A stretch of 64,000 nt of DNA from Pararge aegeria. Taxonomy: Eukaryota; Arthropoda; Insecta; Lepidoptera; Nymphalidae. Where the stretch lies: positions 16,926,001 to 16,990,000 of the forward strand of contig NC_053197.1 in the NCBI RefSeq assembly GCF_905163445.1. The letters run 5' to 3'. Position 1 is the stretch's first letter; each line of letters opens with the position of its first letter. Shown here one piece after another: positions 40,565 to 51,084 of the stretch. The notes below the pieces were generated by a model. It was not told where the DNA came from, did no database searches, and worked only from the letters and a program-made list of their open reading frames with translations. Position numbers and translations under genes: made by a program.

Positions 40565-40690
40565 AGAACGTTCTCAAAGGTGGGTGAAGGTTGAGGGGCC
40601 AACGTCGTAGACTACGGTCCAAACCCTTGTCATTCTGATAAGAGACCCGTGTCCTGTAGTGGATCTGTAAAGTGTTGATAATAATGACCG
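40565..40690 (+). mobile_element. SINE family C, 3' fragment
   Basis: It contains acgttctcaaaggtgggtga, agagacccgtgtcctgtagt and tgttgataataatg blocks matching the 3' half of 46717-47032. Confidence 0.5.
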
Positions 40691-41840
40691 TCACACTGAA
40701 TATAAAGCCTAAGACATGTCTGTTATCTGCACTGTTCACCCGAAGTATCATGTATGCGTGGGCTTTATGAAGTGACAGTCGTGACACGTATGGCTGACAT
40801 TTCGCGACTTTATTCACCGGGCTTATAAATTGGAGTTTATTGGCTACAATTTTTAAAACACCCTGTACATGTACATAATTTAACGCACATCAAAAGTGCT
40901 TATACAGTCATCACGCCTTCCAGTTTCTGTGAAGCAGATCAAAATATGATAACTCCAAGTTGTCAACAAACCAAGTCAAGTTTAACAATTGATCACCTTG
41001 CATCGTTGATAAACTTTTGAGACATCTTTTTGTATCACTAATGTCGATCTTAACTTTCTTATTTTCAGATTTTCTTATTTAATTTGTTTTTTTTTTCTTA
41101 TACTTCCCACAGATAAAAATATTAGGAAATACAGAAACGACTGCTGTATAAGAAAACCCCCACTAAGATGTCACTAAAGTAAATTTTTAAAGTGGTATTC
41201 ATCAATAATAGAAGATTACAAAATAACGAATTCAATCATTTTTAAACAAAAGTATCTCTTATATATAAAATAACACTTATTTAAAAATAGACTAGTTCAT
41301 TTCAATATTTGGACACTATAAATTTTTAAACAACAGCAAATCTTAAATTTTTATTTTGATCAGCGTTTTATTAATTGGAGTTAAGAGACAGGCATTTTGC
41401 GACTTTGTGTACCAGGAATATAAATTCCAGTTGATGGGTTACAATTTTTTAAGCACCCTCTACATACTATTCAGCGTACGTCAAAAGTAAGTAAGTTTGT
41501 CAACGCGCCCTATTTTGTAGAATAAGGTAAATTTATTATGATTGCGTATTATGATTACTTTTGTGAATGGCGTGTGAAGTTCGCTATGGGGCCCGAGGAG
41601 GTGGTTTTATTAACTCTTTCGGGGTAAATAAATAAGACGTTATTAGGGACAAGTATAGTATTTGGTGAAAAGCGATAGTAGCCTTTGGAGTGGGAATTTA
41701 TAAAATTTGTGAAACAAGTATTTCTTTATTTTAAATCGAAAACCTAAAATCAAAGTTTCATGGATGTAACTTGAAAAATTAATAATGAAGGATTTTATAC
41801 AAACTTATATCCCCCATATAACCCTCTTTGTAATTTTGTT
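40691..41840. other. No gene recognised
   Basis: AT-rich DNA downstream of the protease gene. No repeat or coding signal was identified. Confidence 0.45.
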
Positions 41841-41850
41841 TTTATTTATT
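41841..41850 (-). terminator. Overlapping poly(A) signals of the protease gene
   Basis: Two overlapping AATAAA hexamers on the minus strand lie about 130 bases after the stop codon, as expected for 3'-end formation. Confidence 0.65.
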
Positions 41851-41978
41851 ACAAGACATTTGTTTTTCTTCTGTGTTCAAGCATACTTTAGAGTAAAAAG
41901 TAATGAGAGATTGTTTCCATAATTACACAAATTTGAAAAAAGTTTTGGAGGATAGATAGTTCAGTTGTAACGATTTGC

Positions 41979-42184
41979 TTAAGCGTGGTTCCGGATCCAG
42001 GCCACGTAGCGCGACACCCTGGCGTACACGGTGGGCCAGTGGGCCGAGGCGCACCGGCTGCCCACGAAGCTGGCGATGCCCACCACCGTGCCGCGGAACA
42101 CCAGGCCCGTGCCCGAGTCGCCAAAGCAGGCGCCGCGCCCGTCCACGTGCCAGCCCGCACACAGCATGTTGGCGTTGATGAAAC
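41979..42184 (-). CDS. Protease exon 5 (catalytic Ser)
   Basis: The acceptor taccag precedes GTTTCATC. The exon encodes FINANMLCAGWHVDGRGACF, then GDSGTGL, and runs to WIRNHA-stop at 41979-41981. It carries the pocket residues discussed for the whole gene. The exon is strikingly GC-rich against the AT-rich introns. Confidence 0.93.
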
Positions 42185-45100
42185 CTGGTAAAAATGTATA
42201 AATAAAGAAATTAAAAGTCCCCCGACTATAGTGTACATTATTCTACTAGTCAAGCCCTTTCGTATTATGTATAATATCTAATCCGCCATTAGTTAGCCGG
42301 ACAACTTGGACCGATTTTCATCAAACATAGCTAAATCACTGCCGACTACTTCAACTTTCAAACAAGTGAAAACAAAATTAAAATCGGTGCAACGGTTCGA
42401 GAACTACAATGCAAAAGACAGACACACACACACACACACACACATTGATACGAATAAATTGCAATACTATAAAATATGTATTATAGTATCCAATTTATTG
42501 CTCACTTTTTGGCTATAATGTCTTCCTCATAAAATAGCGAATGTGGGCGCTCCATCATCTACTATTAGTCAATGACGTAAATGGAACAAAAAAACTTTCA
42601 GCGATTATGAAGATTTACAACACAAACCCTTGACTTACATATATCGGGAGTAGAGCTTAGCTTATGAGGCGTACAATGGGTGAAACTGTGGAAGACAATA
42701 AACATTTTGACCAGATACTCACCTCCGAAGGCGCTATTGCATCTACTTTGGTTGACCGTCCGAAGTCCGACATGGCGTAGCTGTTCCGAAGTCGTTTGTG
42801 CATGTTGCTGCAGAGCATGAATAAGGAAACTTCATTTAAAAATGTAAACACAAAAATGTAAACTAATGGGCACGGATCTCCTCCCACCATGACAAGGGCT
42901 AGGTATATCAAGCAATTTAAATTAAATTAGTGTAATATGTTTTTGTATATATAGGTACAAAAATATATTTATATGCACCATTGGTTGCCTGAAAGAGATC
43001 GCTATGTAGCGATAAGGCCTCCAAAGCGTTACATTTTTTTTATATACAACTTTTCTGTATGTTTATGTGGTCTACGATAAAAGTGTATTTATTCATTCAT
43101 TAAAGGTCGACTCTCCAAACCACGTATCGCCAAGTTATTCTATTGCGGGTCGTCGAAATTTCATTTTGAGCGGTTCTTATGTCCTTTGACATTATTGACA
43201 TCCAGGTTTTTTTGCCTGTTCAATTTGCGTTTTGTCGCTTATACTAAGGGATCGATATATACCATGAAGCTGACATGTGATCGGGTACTCACGCTCGTAA
43301 CTCCCCAGCCGATGGCGATGACGTCGGAGTTGTCTGGGATGTTGATGTTAGCGGAGGCGATTGAAGCGGCGCGCACGCTCGCGGAGCCGAGCTGGATGGC
43401 CGTGGCCATTCGGATGATGCCCACGTCGTTGTTGTGTGTGTTCATGTTGTGCTGCGGGTGGCTGACTAGCTGCGCCACGTTGTGCAGGCGCCCACCGCTG
43501 CTGGCGTTGGGCGAGCCGACGCGCACGCGGTACCGGTTCGCGGTGGGCGCGCGGCTGCGATCATTTTGTTACCTTTTTTTTATGTCGTGGTTGAAAAGCG
43601 TTATGGCTATCTCTGTCCTTTTGGGGAGGACAGAGGTTATGTGGGACTCGTGTACCCAAACTAAAAGCCACCACGCCATGTCCCTCTCGTTGGTTTTAGT
43701 AGACGTCCGGGGAAGTAGGGACTAACACCATTCATATTTCAGCCGCCAAGCAGCATGATGTTTCGGTCTGAAGGGCGTGTAGGTGCCGGTGTAAATACAG
43801 GCACATGGGGCTTAGCACCAACGCCTCAGGTTGATGGACAAAAGGCGGCAGGGTGCAGGACGTGTTCCTCGCATGCCCTGCAAAGTGTTGCCCTGTTTAT
43901 GATGATGTTTTTTTTGGATAGGTGGGCCATATTCTTGGTCCGTCAATTATAACTATAAAAAAAATTAGGAAAACGGTTGACCTAAAGGGCATCTCTGCAT
44001 GCAACTTCCTACTACTAAATATATTACATCATCGAAAGTCTGATAGAAGTTTCATAAAACACTATTTTTTAATTCTCTAATTGCTATAACTTTTGAACAA
44101 ATCATCCGATTTTCACGTGGTTGGCGGCATTCGACGCAGCTTATTATGTTCTATGAAGCATTTTAGATCAAAAATCATTCAGACGAAAATTTTTAAAATT
44201 ATTCTAACAAAACACTTATTTCGGAATTTTTGTTTTTGATATCTCTCAAAATTCAAAATTCAAAATTCAAAATTCATTTATTTCAAGTAGGCCTAATACA
44301 AGCACTTTTGAAACGTCAAGTCTGTCCGTGTGTAGTGACTCTACCACCGGTTCGGAAGGCAGATTCTACCGAGAAGAAGCCGGCAAGAAACTCAGCAGTT
44401 GCTCTTTTCCAACATCAAAAATTTACATTTTATATTTTAACATTCATTTATCTATCTTGTGAGAGATGAAAGCGGAGCCGGATGCTTCCAAGCAACCTTG
44501 TCATTAAGAAACTCATCAATAGTATAATAATCTCGCTGTAATAAATGTGTTTTAACACATTCTTTAAACTTATGGATTGGTAGGTCCAAAATTACCTTAG
44601 GAATCATATTATAAAAACGTATACTCAATCCCACAAAAAAAACGTATACTCAATCTCAAACGGATAAACCGATTTTGACCGGACTGGCAGCGATCGACGG
44701 GGTTTATCAAGCTTAAGAGTTGATTAGTTTTTGGCATCGATCGGTAAAGCCATATAAAAGTTATTCTAAAAAAACAGTTTTCAAAATTGTTATTTATGAG
44801 ATTTCTCGGAATCTATCGGTCCGAATCGATCTAGAATTTGTAGAAAAGCTAAGTTTAGCCCTTTCGAATGCCGCCAAACGCGATCCAATCGATCGAGCCG
44901 TTCAAAAGTTATGAGAGGTTTACATACACACACACACGCATACATACAGACATGATGGCACCATCGCGAGAATAGTCTTTTAGATCGTTCCATTTTAAAC
45001 AGGATAAAAGAGATATTATAGTTGCCTTACAACCAACAGTGAGCCGCTGAGAGGATGGCCCGGTTATTGAGGATGGTACCGCCGCACTGGTGCCGGAAGC

Positions 45101-46237
45101 TGACGCTGTTCTGAGTTATCTGGAGGCTGGCGGCGAACGGGTAGTTGTTGATCGAGGTTACAGAGCCCCCGATGATCCTCGTCTGCTGCGGCAGCGCTGC
45201 CATCATAGAAATCTTAGTAACAAGACACTGGAAATGTTCTTTACGCGTCACCTTGTCGCTTAACGAGTATAAATATACGATACGATAATTTTGCCTGTTC
45301 CGGGAATCGAACCCGAGACCTGAACTTAAAACCACCACCAACGATGCGCCAGGGTGGACTTCGAAATGCAGTTCTCTTCTCTTTGTAGCCTGATCTAATA
45401 AAACTTATGTCTCGAGATTATACTTAGTTCTTGACAGTTAAACCAATTTCTTTGAACTCACGAGATATTACTTTTATTTTTAATACAAAAAAAACACATT
45501 AAAACAGTACACTTTTAGGTAGCAAGTATATCCCAGTTACATTTTTTTAATCATTAAGAGATAAATTTAAAGAAGTTAAATAATGACGGTGCATAGTCTG
45601 TACATATATGAAAATTTCATTTATGTCCATAAAAATATAACAAAATTTAAAAAGAAAATGGACTGTAACTATATTAATATTGGAAGCAAAGATAAACTCG
45701 TTGGGCAATTGTATATTAAAATAATATACATATAACAGATTACCGAATGAAATCATTGAGATGTCTCTCAATAAGTTCAAAGTTTATATAAAACGTAAGC
45801 TTACAGAAAATTCATATTATAATGTTAAGGATTACTTAAACGATAAAAAAGCTTGGGTGTGAATTGCTCTTCATAGCTTAATATAAATTTACTGTGAGAT
45901 GGTGATGACAAAAAAAAAATACTCGGCCAAGTTTGTTGTGGGCTCTTCTTAGACCAGAGCGCGTTTGGAACCCTCGTAGCTTTAGGTTTAAGTTGGCGCA
46001 CAAAATTATCACCATCCCCTTACAATTATGTGAACATATATGTATGAACGCTTCATAAGAGTTTGTGATGGGCCTACATGACTAAAGAAAATTTGAATTT
46101 GAATTTAATCATTTATAACTTCAGCGTAATGTAAGTTTCATGGATAACTTAGTGTACTGGCAAAGCAAAACATAACGGTATAACTCACAAGCAACTGCTG
46201 TAAGGCATATTGCCAGTAAAGCGACGATTGTCTTCAT
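41979..46237 (-). CDS. Secreted chymotrypsin-fold serine protease, elastase-like pocket (5 exons)
   Basis: Joining 46189-46237, 45031-45196, 43293-43554, 42723-42807 and 41979-42184 on the minus strand gives 768 nt (255 residues). Phases 1, 2, 0 and 1 agree at every junction. Parts in order: signal peptide MKTIVALLAICLTAVA, activation peptide SLPQQTR, and mature start IIGG at residue 24. The catalytic triad is His69 (SAAHC), Asp115 (NNDVGII) and Ser211 (GDSG). Six cysteines can form the three usual disulfides. Overall it resembles lepidopteran digestive trypsins (RYRVRVGS, GWG). However, the base of the S1 pocket is Gly, not Asp (residue 205, chymotrypsin 189), and Val228 and Thr239 occupy positions 216 and 226, as in elastases. 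GDSGTGL replaces the usual GDSGGPL. A digestive enzyme for small P1 residues is inferred. Introns hold LINE and other repeats. Confidence 0.92.
42421..42444. repeat. (CA)n microsatellite in protease intron 4
   Basis: An uninterrupted CA tract sits at the end of a dispersed-repeat-like segment. A related segment with a CA end lies near 44640-44960. Confidence 0.8.
42723..42807 (-). CDS. Protease exon 4
   Basis: The acceptor ctctgcag precedes CAACATGC, and the donor GGTGAGT begins at 42722. It encodes QHAQTTSEQLRHVGLRTVNQ followed by SRCNSAFG. This is the expected segment between GWG and the MLCAG block, including the Cys that pairs with the one in MLCAG. It starts in phase 0 and ends in phase 1, exactly filling the gap between exons 3 and 5. 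Confidence 0.9.
43293..43554 (-). CDS. Protease exon 3 (catalytic Asp)
   Basis: The acceptor atcgcag precedes CCGCGCGCC, and the donor GTGAGT begins at 43292. It encodes RAPTANRYRVRVGSPNASSG onward, with NNDVGIIRM carrying the catalytic Asp and ending at IAIGWGVTS. It is GC-rich. The long plus-strand open frame opposite it is a shadow. Confidence 0.93.
43555..45030 (-). other. Protease intron 2 with repeat insertions
   Basis: This intron holds a minus-strand CR1-like LINE tail (44253-44640). It lies within a pair of related AT-rich segments (about 44030-44250 and 44650-44960). A further repeat-like stretch at 43740-43960 carries cagccgccaagcagcatgat. Confidence 0.6.
44253..44640 (-). mobile_element. 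CR1-like LINE 3' end with ORF2 C-terminus
   Basis: The minus strand encodes FYNMIPKVILDLPIHKFKEC, then VKTHLLQRDYYTIDEFLNDK, ending AWKHP: the C-terminus of a CR1-like ORF2. The tail to 44253 has ttatttcaagtaggcctaat and caaaattc repeats. It is severely 5' truncated. A 15-base piece near its 5' end (aacgtatactcaatc) is tandemly repeated. Confidence 0.8.
45031..45196 (-). CDS. Protease exon 2 (catalytic His, activation site)
   Basis: The acceptor tggcag precedes CGCTGCCGC, and the donor GTAAGG begins at 45030. It encodes SLPQQTR, the cleavage site before IIGG, and runs to TILNNRAILSAAHCW with the catalytic His. The open frame continuing upstream of 45196 is intron sequence. Confidence 0.93.
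45555..46112 (+). mobile_element. CR1-like LINE 3' end in protease intron 1
   Basis: The plus strand shows MTVHSLYIYENFIYVHKNIT and later RLPNEIIEMSLNKFKVYIKR ending in YLNDKKAWV, with a frame break between. A 3' UTR ending in caagtttgttgtgggctctt, gatgggcctacatg and gaatttgaattt repeats follows. It is antisense to the protease. It is the unoccupied paralogue of the hAT target at 1155-1162. Confidence 0.78.
46189..46237 (-). CDS. Protease exon 1 (signal peptide)
   Basis: The ATG at 46235-46237 opens MKTIVALLAICLTAVA and the donor TGTGAGT begins at 46188 (phase 1). The ATG context is favourable (aacaATGA). The leader is about 23 bases. Confidence 0.9.
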
Positions 46238-46257
46238 TGTTCCAGGGTGTATCGCTT

Positions 46258-46262
46258 ACTGA
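46258..46262 (-). promoter_or_regulatory. Protease initiator TCAGT, start site A46260
   Basis: TCAGT on the minus strand lies exactly 30 bases downstream of the TATA-like box start at 46290. Confidence 0.7.
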
Positions 46263-46280
46263 ATTTTCACAGTAACTTGT

Positions 46281-46290
46281 TAATAATATA
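46281..46290 (-). promoter_or_regulatory. Protease TATA-like box
   Basis: TATATTATTA on the minus strand begins at position -30 relative to the initiator A at 46260. Confidence 0.7.
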
Positions 46291-46295
46291 GCTTC

Positions 46296-46346
46296 GTTAT
46301 ATTAATAGAGATATAGGTAATAAACCTATATCTGTATTAATATAAC
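46296..46346. repeat. 23-bp inverted repeat just upstream of the protease promoter
   Basis: The left arm 46296-46318 and right arm 46324-46346 are reverse complements with one mismatch, around the loop aataa. It covers about -36 to -86 of the promoter and could form a cruciform, bind a dimeric factor, or be a MITE tip. Confidence 0.8.
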
Positions 46347-46716
46347 TAGATTAGATAAGTTATAAATATTTGCATAGCAAACGATTTACTGTAGCAATAT
46401 TTTTAAAACATAAATCATTGCATTTAAAGGTTTTAGATTAATTAAAACCGTCCACCCGCATTAGAGTAGCGTAGTGGGTCTAAGCTCTTAATCGCTTTCA
46501 TTGATAAACAGAACATTATCACTCTTTGGGGCGTGACCGCTAAACTCAGTGTACATATTTAAATAGTATATTATGTACAAGCGAGGATGTAATATGTGCG
46601 CGAACCTCAGTCGGGCGCGATAAAAGAGCCGGGAGCGCAATAAATATTGTGAGTTTAAATAATAAATAATCATTGTTATCCTAAATTAAAGTAGCTATTC
46701 CTAAAATTTTTAATAG
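46347..46716. other. No gene recognised
   Basis: AT-rich, with a short SINE-tail fragment at about 46450-46490 (cgcattagagtagcgtagtg). Confidence 0.4.
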
Positions 46717-47032
46717 CCCAGTGGGCAGGACTTCGATTTCACTTACGGGGGACCGAGTTCGATTCCCAGAACGCACTTATAACATTTCGAAATATGTGCG
46801 TTTTAAGCAATTAAAATATCACAAACTTTAATGGTGAAGGAAAACATCGTGAGGAAACCTGCATGCCTGAGAGTTCTTCATGATGTTCTCAAAAGGTGTG
46901 TGGAGTCCACCAAACCGTACTGGGCCAGCAGGCCAGGTGGTGGATTACGGCCTTAACCCCTTCTCAATGTGGGAGGAGACCCGTGCCCTTTAGTGGGTCG
47001 GTAATGGGTTGATATGATGATGATGATGACAA
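46717..47032 (+). mobile_element. tRNA-derived SINE, family C, full length
   Basis: It has a head with cagtgggcaggacttcgat and the B box gagttcgattccc. The body has ggtgaaggaaaacatcgtga, gttctcaaaaggtgtgtgga and tagtgggtcggtaatgggtt, and the tail is (gat)n. It is the reference copy for this family in the window. Confidence 0.85.
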
Positions 47033-47057
47033 CTAAGATAGATTAATAACACATCTT

Positions 47058-47235
47058 AAAATAAAATCCATTTTATTCAAGTAGGCCTTCTTTATAAGCA
47101 CTTTTCGAAGATAAATTTGTCTGTTTCTATCTGCAGTGACTCTACAACCGGGTTGGAACACAGATCTCACTGAGATACCACCAAGAAACTCAGCAGTTAC
47201 TATTTTCTATAACATTTACTTTTTTCTATCTTAGA
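47058..47235 (-). mobile_element. CR1-like LINE 3' tail
   Basis: It has ttttattcaagtaggccttc, then agtgactctacaaccgggtt and ccaagaaactcagcagttac, the same family as 44253-44640. Only the tail remains. Confidence 0.65.
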
Positions 47236-47299
47236 GGAGATATATATTTCGAGACAACACCAATGGCAATGACCAGTTGAAAGAGTTCAACTTGGCCCG

Positions 47300-47712
47300 A
47301 TTATATCATCATCATTCACCGATTGACGTCCATTGCTGGAGTAGGTATTTTATACAGAGTTCCAAAACCCTCGGTCCTGGATTGGCCCCATTTGGCCCCT
47401 GGTTTCCAGCGGCTCTCAGCGACTCGCTTGAGCTCCTCTGTCAACACTTTTGGGGGTCGACCAAGGTTGACTTTTCCGGTACGGTCGCCATTCTAGCACC
47501 TTGCTACTTCAGCTTTACGACTAGTTGACTAGTCCTACGGATCTCTTCATCTGATACGATCACGTAGATATACCTAGTGTAACTCTCTTCATCGCCCGCT
47601 AAGTGACTCTTAATCTACTAATGAAGCCTATAATTAGCAACCACGTTTCAGAACCTTGAGTCATGACTGGCAACACGCACCGTTCCTACTTCTTCAAGCA
47701 CTGAGGGATTTC
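47300..47712 (-). mobile_element. RTE-like LINE 3' fragment
   Basis: It has the tail catcatcattcaccgattg, then agagttccaaaaccctcggt, ggtttccagcggctctcagc and tctgatacgatcacgtagat, ending near ccgttcctacttcttcaagc. It is the longest RTE-type tail here and directly abuts the CR1-like LINE. Confidence 0.65.
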
Positions 47713-47796
47713 GTAAAAAAAGATAATAATAATAATAATAATAATAATATCTTTATTTTATCAAAATAAACGTATACATTTCATGAGTGTGAAGCC

Positions 47797-47836
47797 CTGT
47801 CTCCTGCGGTAGTTAAAACTGTGTTACAGGAGACAG
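47797..47836 (-). other. 3' UTR stem-loop of the CR1-like LINE
   Basis: ctgtctcctg at 47797-47806 and caggagacag at 47827-47836 form a perfect 10-bp stem with a 20-base loop. Stem-loops near LINE 3' ends can be the template feature recognised by the reverse transcriptase; that role is inferred here. Confidence 0.6.
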
Positions 47837-47994
47837 TGTCTTCCCTATATCTATGGTCTTATTAACAAACGTTTGACAATTTACAGGGAAAATTATATAA
47901 AGGAAAGAAAAGAAATAAATAAATGAAAAAAAATAAAATAAAAGAGAATTATGTAAATTTTTGAGGCGGGTGCTTAGGTAGGTACATTTGATTT

Positions 47995-48095
47995 GTTTGT
48001 GGGTGTGCGCGTGTTTGTATGCGTGTGTGTGAGCGTGTTTGTATGCGTGTGTGTGTGCGTGTTTATATGCGTGTGTGTGCCTGTGTGTTTGTGTT
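47995..48095. repeat. GT-rich minisatellite in LINE 3' UTR
   Basis: Imperfect units of about 22-24 bases (gcgtgtttgtatgcgtgtgt) are repeated several times between the ORF2 stop and the 3' end of the CR1-like LINE. Confidence 0.75.
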
Positions 48096-48120
48096 TAATT
48101 TGTAATTTGTTTTATTTAAA

Positions 48121-51084
48121 TTAGATATTCTTATGAAATATTTTCTCTGTACCCTCATAGTCGTAATCTTTTAGCCAAGATTTAATGTATGTCTTAATTT
48201 CTCTATTGGTCATGTCTTTTAAGGTACCTTTTTTTAAAAGGTTGTATAAGCAGGGTGCAAGGAAGTTATAGTGCTTACGTGCAAAACTACTTTTTATAAT
48301 AGGAATTGGGCATCTATCAATTCTCTTTGAACAGGTGGGTAGAAAGGGAACCGTTTTGCTATGGTATCTTCGCAATGTTTGAAATATATACAATTTCCTT
48401 ACTGACAGCACATCACATTTTTCATATAAGCGAGTCGTGGGAAAGGTAAATGGATAGCACATAATAACTTTAAGTAAAGCGCGTTGAGCCCGCTCAACCT
48501 CCAGCATTAAAGTTTTAGAGGCACAACCCCATGCGCAGATACAGTAACTAAGAATACATTCACCGAGGGTTTTATAAAGTTTAATTAGCATATCAGTATT
48601 GCAAACGGTACGTAAGATTTTAAATATGTATATGAGTCTCCTAATACGCATACTGGTGTTAGATATATGTGAAGCCCAAGTCATGTTGTCGTCAATTGTT
48701 ACGCCAAGGTATTTAACTGTGTTCGCTTGCATTAATGAACTGCAATCACAAGGAACGTTCAGAGTCTGATTACATGGGTAGCAATGTGCTCGTATTCCAA
48801 AGTCAGTTGGGGGTCTTCCACTTTTTGTTTTGCTGAAGCATAGATATTTAGTTTTACCAGTGTTGAGTGCAAGGAGACTATGTTCTAACCATGAAATAAT
48901 AATTCTAAGACCCGCATCAGCATGTCTATTAATCTCTTCCCACGTAGAGCCATGAAACAAGAGAACTGTATCATCAGCGAACATTATAATATCACAATTA
49001 CTAATTTGTTTATTACACAGTTCGTTAATGTAAATTAGAAACAGTGTAGGTCCTAAGGTGCTACCCTGTGGGACTCCATAGGAGCAATAATATGTATCGC
49101 TTATGGATCCTTCAACTCTCACTTGTTGAGTTCTATTGGTCAAGTAGTCTGAAAACCAATTACGTGACAAACCTCTTATTCCACAGTTCTCCAAACGAGA
49201 CAGCAAAATTGAAATAGAAACAGTATCAAAGGCTTTCTGTATATCCAGGAATACGCCTACTACCTTTTTGTTTCGATCTAAATGTTGCGTGATGGAAGAA
49301 GTTAATTTTAACACAGCATCTTCGGTTGATTTATTTGTTCGAAATCCGTATTGATTTATTGAAAGCAGTTGGTTCTTTTCGAGATACAGCATTAACCTTT
49401 TGTTTACTAATTTTTCTAGAATCTTTGCCACAACTGGCAGAAGGGAGATAGGTCTATAATTAGATGGTACATTTTTATCACCTGTTTTAAAAATTGGAGT
49501 TACGATTGCCTTTTTAAATGGTTTGGGAAAGATGCCGGTACTAAGACTTTGGTTGCATAAATAAGCAATGGGATGCGCTAGTGAGTTGCCACATAGCTTG
49601 ATGATGTCAGCAGTGATACTATCCCAACCTGGTGCACTATTACTCTTAAGACCAGATATTATGTTTTTAATTTCTAAATAATCTGTTAAGTATAGTGAGA
49701 ATGAGTAACATGGGGAGACTGAAAGGTTAGCAGCCCTGTTTGCTAGATCAGATTCTGACATTTTTAGATTATTAATTATATTTCCAGCTACCTCACCTCC
49801 TACAGATGTAAAGTAGTTATTCACTTCGTTAAGCGACTCTGCACATGTCGGTTTAGTTTTAAGTAGAGGATCGGAGGAAATTCTATTATTACTATAACAC
49901 AGTTCTTTAATAATGTTCCAAGTTTTTAACATGTTGCCGTTACTACATGATAATTTCGATTTATAATAATTTATTTTTAGTGATTTTATAATTCTATTAC
50001 ATATGTTTCTGTACTTTAAGTACTTCGTTTTAAGCTCGAAATTGTTGGGTAAAGACTTATGTTGCCTATGCATCTTGTTTCGTTTCCGTATGCACCGCAC
50101 AACACTGACTGTTATCCAAGGTTTGAGGGGCAGCTTATTACTAGGGACTTTCCTAGTGACTTTATTATTCTGGATCAGTTCTTGCAAAGTACCAATAAAT
50201 GTTTCCGTTGTGGAATTGACGTCAGTTATTGTATATAGCTCATCCCAAGATATATCAATCAAGCACTTTATAATAGCATTTTTATTTGTAATCGATTTGT
50301 GGAGTTGTGTACTTTTTTTATGAATTTTGGTATTTACAATATAAAGTAATATTGGCGAGTGATCAGTAAGCTGCTCAAATACCAAAGTCTGCCATTTTCC
50401 TATTGTTTTGACCATGAAGTGGTCTATGGAAGTGTTTATTCTAGTCGGTATATTTATACCTTGTTCTAGGCCATAGGATGCCATCAAATTTAGGTATTCG
50501 GACGGGTATCCTTTCACATTACAAGGCAAAATATCGATATTAACATCACCAGTAAGAATAATATTTTGTTTGAATTTTAAATTATGTATAATATTGTCCA
50601 AAGAATTTATGTAGTTAGTCGGGTTTGTAAAACAGGGAGGGCGGTATGTACATATAATTGAATAAAATTCACTAACTTCGAGTATTAAACAATTACCGTC
50701 TAATATAAATGGTTCGAATGCGTTTACCGCAAGATTATTCTTCACAAAGGCAACAATCCCATCATTTTGATTAATACTATTTTTGGTCTAATATGAAGTA
50801 TAATTATTAATTGTTGACGGATTAAAATATTTGTTAGTCCAACATTCGGTCAAAACAAGAATGTCTAGGGTCAGATTTAAACTACTGACAAAAGCTAAGA
50901 GTAAGTCTAGATTACTGTTTATGCTTCTGATATTTATAGTAAGTATAGCTAAAGTATTTGCGTCGTTTTGTTTGTAGTTTTTTAGAAACCGGGTGCAATA
51001 CGATGGATCATCACAATATGAACAGAACGTCGTTAACCTATGGTCAAGATCGATTAGAATATGCTTTGAATCTATACTAGTCAC
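48121..51084 (-). pseudogene. CR1-like LINE ORF2 (endonuclease/RT) with one in-frame stop
   Basis: One frame of 988 codons runs from 51084 to 48121. It is broken only by a TAG at 50788-50790 (codon 99), inside the endonuclease domain after TINIRSINSN and LTECW. Translation stays in frame on both sides of the stop. Downstream come GDVNIDIL, TDHSPILLYI (endonuclease), APGWDSITADIIK, YRPISLLPVV, FLDIQKAFDTVS, GVPQGSTLGP and FADDTVL (reverse transcriptase), all intact. The C-terminus ends KSWLKDYDYEG. No ATG opens the frame; it begins at a GTG at 51082-51084, which may be a mutated ATG. Domain order and the sequence are CR1-like (Daphne/Crack type). It would be inactive unless read through. Confidence 0.88.

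Noticed and set aside
43186..43725. 179-residue plus-strand frame
   Set aside because: It lies opposite protease exon 3 and runs into intron sequence; the minus strand carries the recognisable protease.
50003..50323. 106-residue plus-strand frame
   Set aside because: Antisense to the CR1-like LINE ORF2.
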